A stretch of 64,000 nt of DNA from Cytophagaceae bacterium (GTDB lineage: Bacteria; Bacteroidota; Bacteroidia; Cytophagales; Spirosomataceae), in contig JAIXOL010000081.1 of the NCBI GenBank assembly GCA_027486845.1, forward strand, positions 1-64,000, given 5' to 3'. Under the pieces are notes generated by a model. The model saw only the letters and a program-made list of their open reading frames with translations, was not told where the DNA came from and made no database searches. The position numbers were made by a program, and so were the translations under genes. Each line of letters begins with the position of its first letter. Position 1 is the stretch's first letter. This document shows positions 53,772 to 62,268 of the stretch, in pieces.

Positions 53772-54239
53772 TCAAGAAGCTACTTTATTCTCACAGTTCT
53801 CTCGCTCACAGCTACCATAAAAAATCAGCGAATGGTGCATAACCTTAAACTTCAGCATATCACCTACCATATTTTGGATATTCTGCACGCGTGGGTCGCA
53901 GAACTCCATTACATTGTGGCAATCAACACAAATGAGGTGGTCGTGCTGTTTCGAGCCGTAAGCTTTTTCATATTGAGCTAAGTTTTTGCCAAACTGATGT
54001 TTTTTCACTAAATCGCACTCGACCAACAAATCAAGGGTATTATAAACCGTGGCACGACTCACTTGATATTTCTTATTTTTCATAGAAATATACAAATCCT
54101 CTACCTCGAAATGATCATTTCTTGAGTAAATCTCTTCCAAAATTGCGTATCTCTCGGGCGTTTTACGGAGCAATTTTGTCTCCAAATAAGCCGTGAAAAT
54201 ACTTTTTGCTGATTCAAAATTTGAAGGAGTAGAAACCAT
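53772..54239 (-). CDS. fur: Fur-family metal-dependent repressor
   Basis: A 155-residue winged-helix repressor, probably sensing iron (Fur) though PerR or Zur cannot be excluded. The DNA-binding domain (about 20-95) has [26 protein letters not shown] and [14 protein letters not shown]. The metal-binding part has [11 protein letters not shown] with HDH and CxxC, and a C-terminal Cys pair (CERENC), forming a structural zinc site as in Fur/PerR. Confidence 0.92.
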   Translation of the reverse strand: MVSTPSNFESAKSIFTAYLETKLLRKTPERYAILEEIYSRNDHFEVEDLYISMKNKKYQVSRATVYNTLDLLVECDLVKKHQFGKNLAQYEKAYGSKQHDHLICVDCHNVMEFCDPRVQNIQNMVGDMLKFKVMHHSLIFYGSCERENCENKVAS

Positions 54240-54383
54240 TCTTTTAAATGCGTTTGACTATAATTTTAGGCTAAAATTACTAATAAAATACAGAACTTCC
54301 ATCATTTAAAATCTTATTGAGTCAATTAGCTACGTTTATTTCTATCAATTCTCAAATAAATACAAAAACTATATGCTAACAAA

Positions 54384-54417
54384 AACGTCGGCATGGGTTA
54401 TGAAACATACCGACGTT
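54384..54417 (-). terminator. terminator of the carbamoyltransferase operon
   Basis: AACGTCGG and CCGACGTT (plus an extra CATG/CATA pairing) form a hairpin followed on the minus strand by TTTTTG, 19 nt after the SxtJ stop codon. Confidence 0.85.
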
Positions 54418-54435
54418 AATTATGAGTATTAATTT

Positions 54436-54798
54436 TTACCAAGTATTTTCTAAATCTTTAGCTGTGTATGTATGATTTCTTTCATCATAGGCACTGCCCG
54501 AAAGTTTCTTTAACTTTAATGAATCAGATTTCTTAAAAATTTTCATTAACAATGCAAGAGGCGTTAGAAAAACAAAGAAAATAAGACTTAATAAAATAGT
54601 TGAATTTATGCGACCCAAAATCTCAGCAATTTTAAGCCAAACCCAAGCGACTTTCTCAGCCACAAAGTCGAAAAATACACCTAAAATTCCTAAAATCAAG
54701 GCAGCATTAAATAGCCATTGCAACTTTAGGAAGTAAAAAAACACCAACAAACCCACAACAATTGTAAGGATGATTTCTTTATTATTTTGTTTTTTCAT
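54436..54798 (-). CDS. SxtJ-like membrane protein
   Basis: A 120-residue membrane protein with three to four hydrophobic segments (about 8-26, 28-48, 60-85). It matches the plan of SxtJ proteins: an N-terminal helix hairpin followed by WVWLKIAEILGRINSTILL and a hydrophilic, Lys-rich tail. SxtJ is named after saxitoxin clusters, but this protein occurs widely beside carbamoyltransferases. Third gene of a carbamoyltransferase/DUF5989/SxtJ unit, directly joined to the preceding gene. Confidence 0.8.
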   Translation of the reverse strand: MKKQNNKEIILTIVVGLLVFFYFLKLQWLFNAALILGILGVFFDFVAEKVAWVWLKIAEILGRINSTILLSLIFFVFLTPLALLMKIFKKSDSLKLKKLSGSAYDERNHTYTAKDLENTW

Positions 54799-54948
54799 TT
54801 AAAATAAGGTGTAAATAAATGGTGCAATAGCCGAACCGCCACCAATTACGATTAGTACGCCAATTAATAATAAAACTACAATCATGGGCATTAACCACCA
54901 TTTTTTGCGTTCTTTAATGAAGTTCCAAAGGTCTGATAAAAAATCCAT
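54799..54948 (-). CDS. DUF5989 family small membrane protein
   Basis: A 49-residue protein with one hydrophobic segment (about 18-42, PMIVVLLLIGVLIVIGGG) after FLSDLWNFIKERKKWW. This is the typical size of DUF5989 proteins found between carbamoyltransferase and SxtJ. An in-frame start 99 nt upstream exists, but its codons would lie in the palindromic repeat, so the ATG at 54948 is more likely. Confidence 0.8.
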   Translation of the reverse strand: MDFLSDLWNFIKERKKWWLMPMIVVLLLIGVLIVIGGGSAIAPFIYTLF

Positions 54949-54956
54949 AGTATAAA

Positions 54957-55019
54957 GCCCCCCACCCCCAAGGGGGAGTTTAGTTTTCTGAGATCCCCTC
55001 TGGGGGTTAGGGGGGCTGT
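54957..55019. repeat. C/G-rich imperfect palindrome
   Basis: An arm AGCCCCCCACCCCC (54957-54970) and, about 30 nt later, GGGGGTTAGGGGGCT (55003-55017) are near-complements, with a second inner pair (AGGGGGAG with CCCCTCT). It sits exactly between the carbamoyltransferase stop and the DUF5989 start. C-rich motifs of this kind are dispersed repeats in many Bacteroidota and may also stabilise or attenuate the operon mRNA. Confidence 0.7.
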
Positions 55020-56885
55020 CTAATCCAATTGATATTCTTCTTTCCACTTATCCGATTCTGTCCATTGTGGTTGGGTGTTTTTATCGAATATATAATTTCC
55101 TACTACCAAAAAATCCATTTCAGTACGCATTAAGCATTTGTAGGCATCTTCGGGTGTACAAACGATTGGTTCGCCACGTACATTGAAACTCGTATTTACT
55201 ACAACACCATAACCTGTTTGCTTCTTAAACTCGTTAATGAGTGTCCAATAACGAGGGTTAGTTTCGGCATGAACAGTCTGAATACGTGCCGAATAATCAA
55301 TGTGTGTAATTGAAGGCAAATCTGAGCGTAAGAAATAAAGTTTCTCCATCATCGGCAAGCTTTCGTAGCTTGCAGGAAACTTTGTACGACGTTTCTCAGC
55401 TACTCCATGCACCAAAAGCATATACGGTGAAGGCGTTTCGCATTCAAAATATTCTTGTACATCTTCAGCCAAAACCGAAGGAGCAAACGGACGGAATCCT
55501 TCTCGATATTTGATTTTTAGGTTTAATTTTTTCTGCATTTCTGCATTACGAGCATCTCCTAAAATACTTCGTCCACCTAAGGCACGAGGGCCAAATTCCA
55601 TGCGTCCTTGAAACCAGCCGATTACGTTTCCATCTGCCAATAATGAAGCCGTTTTTGCCGCTAAAGTATCAAAATCCTCGAAACGTTGGAAAGAAGCATT
55701 GTATTTTCTCGACATTTGCTCAATCTCAAGATCTGAATACTCAGGACCTAAATATGAGCCTTTCATGGCATCGAGTTTAGTTATATCGACATTACGTTCT
55801 TGACCAAAATAAATATGATATGCTGCCTGTGCTGCACCTAAAGCACCACCAGCATCACCTGCTGCGGGCTGAATATATACATTTTCAAAGATTTTCGTTT
55901 TCTGCAATTTGCCATTTGCTACGCAGTTGAGAGCTACTCCACCCGCCAAACAAAGATTTTTTGAACCTGTAAGACGTTTGGCTTCTTGAGCCATTTTTAT
56001 GACAACTTCTTCGGTTACTTCTTGAATAGCTAAAGCAAAATCACAATGAATTTGCTCCAATAAACTTTCTGATTCACGGCGTTTGAATCCCAGTACTTCA
56101 GCCCATTTATCGTCATAAACCATTCTGAGACCTGTGGCATAGCTAAAATATCCTTGATTTAACCAAATAGAGCCATCATCTTTGATTTCAATGAGCTTAT
56201 TTTTGATAATATCAATAAAACGAGCAACTTGTTCTGAGCCGTGACTGCCATATGGAGCCAAACCCATGAGTTTGTATTCGCCAGAATTTACCTTGAAACC
56301 ACAATAATAGGTTACGGCAGAATAAAGAAGGCCCAAAGAATGCGGAAAACGCAATTCTTTCAAAATCGTCATGTCTTTACCTTTTCCGTAACAAATTGAA
56401 GCAGTCGCCCACTCTCCTACTCCATCAATCGTCAATACAGCAGCTTCTTCAAACGGCGAGGGATAAAATGCACTTGCTCCGTGCGAAAGATGATGTTCGG
56501 GAAAAAGAAGTTTAGCTTTTTTCTTGTCGTAACTACCAATTTTATCTAATTCCTCGTGAAGCATTCGCTTCAAAAACATCTTTTCTTTTAACCAAACAGG
56601 AATTGAAGTTAGAAAAGACTTTAAACCTTTTGGTGAAAAACCATAGTAAGTCTCAAGTAAACGCTCAAATTTTAGGAGAGGTTTATCGTAAAAAACTATG
56701 GCATCAATTTTATCGAGAGTTAGGCCAGCGTAATCGAGGCAAAACTTTACGGCATTACTTGGAAAGGCTGGGTCATGTTTGATACGGGTAAATCTTTCTT
56801 CTTGTGCTGCGGCGATGACTTCACCATTTCGAATGATAGCGGCAGCTGAATCGTGATAAAATGCAGAAATTCCTAAAATATTCAT
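55020..56885 (-). CDS. NodU/CmcH-family carbamoyltransferase
   Basis: A 621-residue enzyme that makes carbamoyl-adenylate from carbamoyl phosphate and ATP and carbamoylates a sugar or other hydroxyl. N-terminal Kae1-like domain: ILGISAFYHDSAAAIIRNG, EERFTRIKHD, FPEHHLSHGASAFYPS (metal His pair, about residue 133), LTIDGVGEWAT, and NLCLAGGVALNCVANGKL (about 310). C-terminal YrdC-like part: GWFQGRMEFGPRALGGRSIL (about 425), then FNVRGEPIVCTPEDAYKC. The acceptor is unknown; the cell envelope is likely given the membrane partners. Confidence 0.93.
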   Translation of the reverse strand: MNILGISAFYHDSAAAIIRNGEVIAAAQEERFTRIKHDPAFPSNAVKFCLDYAGLTLDKIDAIVFYDKPLLKFERLLETYYGFSPKGLKSFLTSIPVWLKEKMFLKRMLHEELDKIGSYDKKKAKLLFPEHHLSHGASAFYPSPFEEAAVLTIDGVGEWATASICYGKGKDMTILKELRFPHSLGLLYSAVTYYCGFKVNSGEYKLMGLAPYGSHGSEQVARFIDIIKNKLIEIKDDGSIWLNQGYFSYATGLRMVYDDKWAEVLGFKRRESESLLEQIHCDFALAIQEVTEEVVIKMAQEAKRLTGSKNLCLAGGVALNCVANGKLQKTKIFENVYIQPAAGDAGGALGAAQAAYHIYFGQERNVDITKLDAMKGSYLGPEYSDLEIEQMSRKYNASFQRFEDFDTLAAKTASLLADGNVIGWFQGRMEFGPRALGGRSILGDARNAEMQKKLNLKIKYREGFRPFAPSVLAEDVQEYFECETPSPYMLLVHGVAEKRRTKFPASYESLPMMEKLYFLRSDLPSITHIDYSARIQTVHAETNPRYWTLINEFKKQTGYGVVVNTSFNVRGEPIVCTPEDAYKCLMRTEMDFLVVGNYIFDKNTQPQWTESDKWKEEYQLD

Positions 56886-56967
56886 CTAAGTGGTTTAGGT
56901 AAATTTGTTTAAGCGGGATGCAAAAATAGCAAAAATATTGCAATTTGTGCATAAACTCATGCTTAAC

Positions 56968-57489
56968 TTATTTTAAGGAGATTGTAAAGCCAACGGCATT
57001 GCTTTCGGTAAGTCCAAACTGGATTTTATTTATATAGCTGATTTTTGTAGTTGATTTTTGTTTTGCGTTATATATATCAACAGCATGTTGGGCAAGTTCA
57101 TTAGACGACTCAACCATACACAAACCGCCGACAACCAAACCTAAACCCATTAAAAGTTTAGGTAAACTTCTGATTTTATAATCTACCTGCTGACCATCTA
57201 TTGTGGCTGTTGCATCTATCCCTTTGAGGGCTACATAAGCTAATCCAACACCACCAAAGGTAACAACTGGCCCAATCGGTTTTAAGACATTTGACCACTT
57301 ATATTTTATTTTAGATTGTTTGGTTGTATTAAATATTTTTGTAACTTTTCCTCCCGAAAGCTTTATTCCATCTTGATAGATATGTGTAGCAAGAAATTCC
57401 CGATTATAATAAAGTGTGTCAGGTTTCTGTGCAAAACCATTCAAGCAACTATTACATATAACTAACGATACAATGACAAAATACTTCAT
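56968..57489 (-). CDS. hypothetical exported protein
   Basis: A 173-residue protein with a signal peptide (to GFAQ, about residue 21). I recognise no family. Residues about 70-90 (GPVVTFGGVGLAYVAL) and 112-128 (LLMGLGLVVGGLCMV) are hydrophobic Gly-rich segments, so it may be membrane-associated. The C-terminus ends in NAVGFTISLK, a beta-strand-like end. Confidence 0.6.
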   Translation of the reverse strand: MKYFVIVSLVICNSCLNGFAQKPDTLYYNREFLATHIYQDGIKLSGGKVTKIFNTTKQSKIKYKWSNVLKPIGPVVTFGGVGLAYVALKGIDATATIDGQQVDYKIRSLPKLLMGLGLVVGGLCMVESSNELAQHAVDIYNAKQKSTTKISYINKIQFGLTESNAVGFTISLK

Positions 57490-57898
57490 TAGGAGATTTA
57501 ATAAAAATTTATTTCCAAAAGAACAATAATGATTAAGATAAAATATTTGCTAGACTCTACCTGTTTTTATGGTATCCAAAATCTGATAGAATTACTATCG
57601 TTTAACCCAAACTTTGATTTAATTTACTAGACTTTCTGCTTTCTCTCAGCATGGAATTAAAGACAGCTAGGTATTTTTGAAATGGTTTGTCGCTTCTTAT
57701 TTTGAGCATCCTACGCAATGCTTAATAAATATGTGTCGAAAAAAGTTCATAAAATTTATAATAAAACCTGCATTTAGGGAAGTAATTCCATACTGTTTAT
57801 ACAAAAAGCTTTAAAATGGAAGATACATTTCATACTTCGGCAAAACCATTTTTACCTAAACCAGTAAACAATCAGGCATTGTTAAATATTTTTTTAGG
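57490..57898. other. intergenic stretch with possible gene remnant
   Basis: This 409-nt spacer holds no full gene. At 57602-57720 on the minus strand an open run reads LRRMLKIRSDKPFQKYLAVF and continues to LNQSLG and a stop; it has coding-like composition but no start codon of its own beyond an internal ATG, and no family I recognise. The rest, up to the end of the (p)ppGpp enzyme gene, is AT-rich without features. Confidence 0.4.
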
Positions 57899-60166
57899 TC
57901 ACTCAATATCAACTCTCGTCACTTTATTCATACCATCAATACCGCCAAGTTTCTGCATAAGCGTTTCAAGGTGTCTGGTATCTTGTATGTAAAGTTTAAT
58001 ATCGCCCGTAAATATACCATCATTTGTGTCAACTGCCAAAGAACGCATATTGATATGTAGTTCACTTGAAATAACTTTTGAAATATCTTGAATCATACCC
58101 ATGCGGTCAAGTCCGTCAAGGTGAATGGTTGCCACAAAAGCCTTAGCAACCTGCGATGACCATCGAGCTTTAATAACTCGATTACCATATTGTGAAAGTA
58201 ACTGCTGGGCATTAGGGCAAGTATTTCGGTGAATTTTGATACCTTCATTGACAGTCAAAAAACCAAAAACATCATCGCCAGGAATTGGGCTACAACATTT
58301 GGCCAGCGTAAAATCAATTTCTTGTAAATCATCCCCGATAAAAAGTGTATCAACTCCTTTTACTTTTTTGATTTCTTTCTCAAAACTTTTGGCATCAATA
58401 TACGCCTTGTTATCCAGTTCAATTTTTGCTTGTTTATTGATTCGAGCGTCTCGGTCAGCTTTAAATTTCTTTATTTCATCCGAATGAATATAACCTTTTC
58501 CGAAACTATAATAAAGGTCGTTATAATCTTTCTTATTGAAATACGCCCGAAGTTGATTCAACGTTTCGAGGTTATTTTCAAGACCCAAAACCTTAAATCT
58601 TTTAGCAATAATTTCTTTCCCATCGCTGAAATAAACTTTATTTTCTTCTTTAAGCAAATCTTTGATACGAGCTTTGGCTTTTGAAGTCGTAACGAATCGC
58701 AACCAATCTTCTGAAGGTTTCTGACTTTTGGTGGTCAGAATCTCTATTTGGTCACCATTTTGCATTACATAACTTATTGGCACAAGCTGACTGTTTACTT
58801 TTCCAGCCGTGCATCGTTTACCAATATCAGTATGAATCTCAAACGCAAAATCAAGAATTGTTGCTCCTTTACGAAGCACCTTCAAATCACCTTTCGGAGT
58901 AAAAACAAAAACTTCTTCGTTATAGAAATTACCCCTAAAATCTTCCAAAAACTCAATTGCTGATTTATCTTCCGACTCGAGCGTTTCACGCACTTGATTT
59001 ATCCAACGATCGAGCGGGGCATCAGTTGAAGTATCATTTCCTTTGTATTTAAAGTGAGCCGCGTAGCCACGTTCTGAAATTTCGTCCATTCGTTCGGTAC
59101 GAATCTGCACCTCCACCCATTGCCCAGTTTGACTCATTACGGTTGTATGCAAGGACTCATAACCATTGGCTTTTGGAATTGATATCCAATCTTTCAATCG
59201 GTCGGGATTTGGCTTATATTCATCAGTTACAATAGAATATGCTTGCCAACAGGCAGATTTTTCTTTTTCAGAAGGAACATCCTGTAAAATAATACGAATC
59301 GCAAAGAGGTCAAATATATCTTCAAATGAAGTATGTTTATTCTTTAGTTTATTCCAAATCGAATAAATGTGTTTCGGTCGACCTTTGATTACAAAATTGA
59401 TTCCTGCATCATTCAATTTCTTCTGAATTGGCTTGATAAAATTCTCAATGAAGCGATCACGAGTAGACTTAGTGGTTTTTAACTTAAATGCTATATCCTT
59501 ATAAATCTCTGGCTCTGTATATTTTAGATATAAATCTTCAAGTTCGGATTTTATTTTATAAAGCCCCAAACGGTGAGCAAGCGGAGCATAAATAAAGATA
59601 GTTTCGTGAGCAATTTTAAGTTGCGAATTACGAGCCATACTTCCAAGCGTACGCATGTTATGCGTGCGGTCTGCGAGTTTTATCAAAATCACCCTAACGT
59701 CTTCTGAAAGAGTGAGGAGCATTTTTCTAAAATTTTCCGCTTGTGCTGATGTTCCTTGCTCAAAACTGCCCCCGATTTTGGTCAAACCATCAATAATTCG
59801 AGCCACTTTAGGGCCAAAGTCTTGTTCAATATCTTTGAGCGTCAAGTCGGTATCTTCGACTACGTCGTGCAACAATGCACAAATGATTGAAGTAGCACCA
59901 AGCCCAATTTCTTCAACACAAATTTGGGCAACTTCAAGCGGATGAAAAATATAAGGCTCTCCTGACTTTCGTCGCATGTCCTTATGAGCTTCCATCGCAA
60001 TTGTAAATGCTTTTTTTATTTGTTTAGCATCCTCACCTTTCAAAACAGGCTTAGCTGCCCGAAATAATTGCCGATACCTTGCAAGTATTTCATTACGTTC
60101 TTTTTCTAAATCAGGCATTGCCCCATGCTGACTAACTTCCGATGTAATACTTAGTTCTTGCTCCAT
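57899..60166 (-). CDS. bifunctional (p)ppGpp synthetase/hydrolase (Rsh)
   Basis: A 755-residue RelA/SpoT homologue controlling the stringent response. HD hydrolase domain: HPLEVAQICVEEIGL and ALLHDVVEDTDL (HDxxED intact, about residue 92-97). Synthetase domain: IKGRPKHIYSIWNKLKNKH, FDLFAIRIILQD and WISIPKANGYESLHTTV with VEVQIRTERM (about 260-395). TGS domain (about 420-480), a helical/zinc-finger-type region with FTLAKCCSPIPGD (about 630) and a C-terminal ACT domain (about 680-755). Both catalytic halves look intact. An in-frame GTG one codon upstream also exists; the ATG is taken. Its near neighbours fur and purA are a frequent association. Confidence 0.95.
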   Translation of the reverse strand: MEQELSITSEVSQHGAMPDLEKERNEILARYRQLFRAAKPVLKGEDAKQIKKAFTIAMEAHKDMRRKSGEPYIFHPLEVAQICVEEIGLGATSIICALLHDVVEDTDLTLKDIEQDFGPKVARIIDGLTKIGGSFEQGTSAQAENFRKMLLTLSEDVRVILIKLADRTHNMRTLGSMARNSQLKIAHETIFIYAPLAHRLGLYKIKSELEDLYLKYTEPEIYKDIAFKLKTTKSTRDRFIENFIKPIQKKLNDAGINFVIKGRPKHIYSIWNKLKNKHTSFEDIFDLFAIRIILQDVPSEKEKSACWQAYSIVTDEYKPNPDRLKDWISIPKANGYESLHTTVMSQTGQWVEVQIRTERMDEISERGYAAHFKYKGNDTSTDAPLDRWINQVRETLESEDKSAIEFLEDFRGNFYNEEVFVFTPKGDLKVLRKGATILDFAFEIHTDIGKRCTAGKVNSQLVPISYVMQNGDQIEILTTKSQKPSEDWLRFVTTSKAKARIKDLLKEENKVYFSDGKEIIAKRFKVLGLENNLETLNQLRAYFNKKDYNDLYYSFGKGYIHSDEIKKFKADRDARINKQAKIELDNKAYIDAKSFEKEIKKVKGVDTLFIGDDLQEIDFTLAKCCSPIPGDDVFGFLTVNEGIKIHRNTCPNAQQLLSQYGNRVIKARWSSQVAKAFVATIHLDGLDRMGMIQDISKVISSELHINMRSLAVDTNDGIFTGDIKLYIQDTRHLETLMQKLGGIDGMNKVTRVDIE

Positions 60167-60169
60167 CAC

Positions 60170-60402
60170 AATCGCCCTCTTGATATTTTATCTTCGTTTT
60201 GTTGTATTTTCATTTTCCAGATTACCGCACAGTGGATGCCGTGCATCCCAGCCGATTTTCGCCCAATAGTATTTTCTTAACACTAAGTTAATAGTAAGAC
60301 TTAAAGGAACAAATTTTTTTCTATGATTCATACCACGAAACAGGTCTTTTGTTTAATAAAAATGAATGAATAAAAATTTCTTAGATATTTTTCAATATAA
60401 AG
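60170..60402. other. spacer with a small GC-rich hairpin
   Basis: The region from the Rsh start to the tRNA-Leu promoter holds no gene. GGATGC-CGT-GCATCC (60234-60248) is a short hairpin, GC-rich against its surroundings, and may belong to the dispersed palindromes. Confidence 0.45.
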
Positions 60403-60433
60403 TTGACACATTAAAAATAAACCATTACCTTTG
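60403..60433 (+). promoter_or_regulatory. tRNA-Leu promoter (TTG-N20-TACCTTTG)
   Basis: TTG at 60403-60405, within TTGACA, is 20 nt from TACCTTTG (60426-60433), a full match to the Bacteroidota -33/-7 consensus. The transcript would have a leader of about 60 nt before the tRNA, to be removed by RNase P. Confidence 0.8.
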
Positions 60434-60499
60434 CAGCCCAAATGATACAAAAATTAAAGCGAAGTAATTTACTTTGAAGATAATATCAGACCGGAAAAT

Positions 60500-60581
60500 G
60501 CGGGCGTGGCGAAATTGGTAGACGTGCCAGACTTAGGATCTGGTGCCGCAAGGTGTGGGGGTTCGAGTCCCTTCGCCCGTA
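60500..60581 (+). tRNA. tRNA-Leu (anticodon TAG)
   Basis: Acceptor GCGGGCG/CGCCCGT (first pair G-T), D-arm with GGTAGAC, anticodon stem CCAGA/TCTGG around loop CTTAGGA, a variable arm with TGCCGCAAGGTGT, and the T-arm GGGGG/TCCC-type around TTCGAGT. The long variable arm and the TAG anticodon give Leu. CCA is not encoded. Confidence 0.96.
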
Positions 60582-60584
60582 CGA

Positions 60585-60625
60585 AAAAACCCTCTGAACC
60601 TTGCTTGGTTAGGGGGTTTTTTAAG
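60585..60625 (+). terminator. terminator of tRNA-Leu
   Basis: AACCCTCTGAACC and GGTTAGGGGGTT form a hairpin with a TTGCT-type loop, followed by TTTTTT. Confidence 0.85.
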
Positions 60626-60761
60626 TTTTAGACTTGCCGATAACTTTTGGTTATTGAATTTGCTTTAAATTAAGTCACTTTATTAAATTTAAAAATTCTC
60701 GTTTTTTTAAGCTAAAAGTCGATAGCTTGTTGCTAAAGGCTTAAAACTCAAATAATCCTCA

Positions 60762-62105
60762 ATGGAAACTACATTAGATAGAATTTCTTCTACTCAAGGC
60801 AAATTGAAAGTAACCCTCATCGAAGCTGATTATAAGCCTGAGGTTGATAAAAAAATCAAACAATATAGCAAAACTGCTCAAATAAAGGGCTTCCGTCCCG
60901 GAATGGTGCCTAAAGAATATATCAAAAAATTGCATGGTAAAAGTATATTAGTTGATGAAGTTATCAACATGGTATCTAAAACTGTGAATGATTATATTGC
61001 TGAAAACAAATTACGTGTTGTGGGCGACCCTTTGCCAGATAATGAAGCAGCTCAAAACATTGACTGGGACAACCAAAAAGAATTTACATTTGAATATGAA
61101 ATCGGAACAGCTTCTGATTTTTCAGTAGATTTATCAAAAATTCCTACTATCAAAACTTATGATATTACGGTTTCAGAAGACAAAATCGAAGAAGCAATTG
61201 CCGATGTACGCAAGCGTTTCGGTAAAGACACGGAGGTTGAAGAAGTTGAAGCTGGTGATATGATTTTCGGAACTTTGAAACAAGAATCTTCGGAATTTGA
61301 TGTAAAAGATGCAACAATCCCGACTGAGCGTGTGAAAGAAGAATCAGCTCACATTTTCAAAGGTTTGGAAAAGGGAAGTAGCGTAAAATTTGATATCCAA
61401 TCAATTTTCTCAAACACGAAAGATTTAGGCTTTGCTACAGGCAAAACTGAAGAAGAAGCTTCGGCTTTGAGCGGTGAATTTGAATTGACAGTTGAGAAAA
61501 TCACACGAGTTGGTACTGCAGAACTTAACCAAGAATTGTTTGATCAAGCTCTTGGTCAAGGAAAGGTTAGTAATGAAGAAGAATTTAGAGCTGAAATTTC
61601 TAAAATCATTGGCGAAAATTACAGCCGTGAAAGCCAACATTTATTAGATTTTGAAGTAGAAAAAACACTTTTAGATAACGTTTCTATCGAATTTCCTGAC
61701 GAATTTTTGAAAAAATGGTTGTTTAATATCAACGACGGCAAATTTACTGTTGAAGACATCGAGAAAGACTACGATGCTTTTGCAAAAGGTTTACGCATGG
61801 ATTTGATTCGTAATGAAGTTGCTTCAAATAGCGATATTAAATTAGAATATACTGACATCGTTGAAGAAGTAAAAGCTGAAATGAAAAACTATTTCGGTGG
61901 CTATGCTTACGAAGGTTTGGAAGAAATGATTGACCAAATGGCTCGTAAAACTTTGAAAGAAAATAAAGACAACGCTGTTCGTCGTTATACTGATCGTGCA
62001 TTCGGCAAGAAAGTACGTGAGTTTTTGAAAGCAAACGTGTCAGTTGAAAAGGTATCAATGAGCGTTGAAGATTTCAATAAAGTGGCCGAAGCGGTTTACG
62101 CATAA
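60762..62105 (+). CDS. tig: trigger factor (ribosome-associated chaperone)
   Basis: A 447-residue chaperone that binds nascent chains at the ribosome exit. The ribosome-binding domain carries the signature SKTAQIKGFRPGMVPKEYIK (about residue 34-53), matching GFRxGxxP. The middle PPIase-like part (about 160-245) is degenerate in the phylum, and the C-terminal helical arms follow (about 250-440). Length is normal. clpP, often next to it, is elsewhere at 27566. Confidence 0.93.
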   Translation: METTLDRISSTQGKLKVTLIEADYKPEVDKKIKQYSKTAQIKGFRPGMVPKEYIKKLHGKSILVDEVINMVSKTVNDYIAENKLRVVGDPLPDNEAAQNIDWDNQKEFTFEYEIGTASDFSVDLSKIPTIKTYDITVSEDKIEEAIADVRKRFGKDTEVEEVEAGDMIFGTLKQESSEFDVKDATIPTERVKEESAHIFKGLEKGSSVKFDIQSIFSNTKDLGFATGKTEEEASALSGEFELTVEKITRVGTAELNQELFDQALGQGKVSNEEEFRAEISKIIGENYSRESQHLLDFEVEKTLLDNVSIEFPDEFLKKWLFNINDGKFTVEDIEKDYDAFAKGLRMDLIRNEVASNSDIKLEYTDIVEEVKAEMKNYFGGYAYEGLEEMIDQMARKTLKENKDNAVRRYTDRAFGKKVREFLKANVSVEKVSMSVEDFNKVAEAVYA

Positions 62106-62176
62106 AACTTAGTTTTGAATTAGTGAATAAGCGACCGACGTTCGGTAAATATTGCCTTGCTAATATTAAGATAAAT

Positions 62177-62213
62177 AAAAATCCCCCTTGAGTTTGCTCT
62201 TGGGGGATTTTTG
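62177..62213. terminator. terminator between tig and gpmI
   Basis: AAAAATCCCCC and GGGGGATTTTT form a stem with inner TTGAG/CTCTT pairing. It lies between two convergent genes and has A- and T-runs on both sides, so it may work both ways. Confidence 0.85.
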
Positions 62214-62268
62214 TTATGTATTATTCGTAGCATAAGGTTTGCAAATCAAAAGCTACGAAATTAGTATT

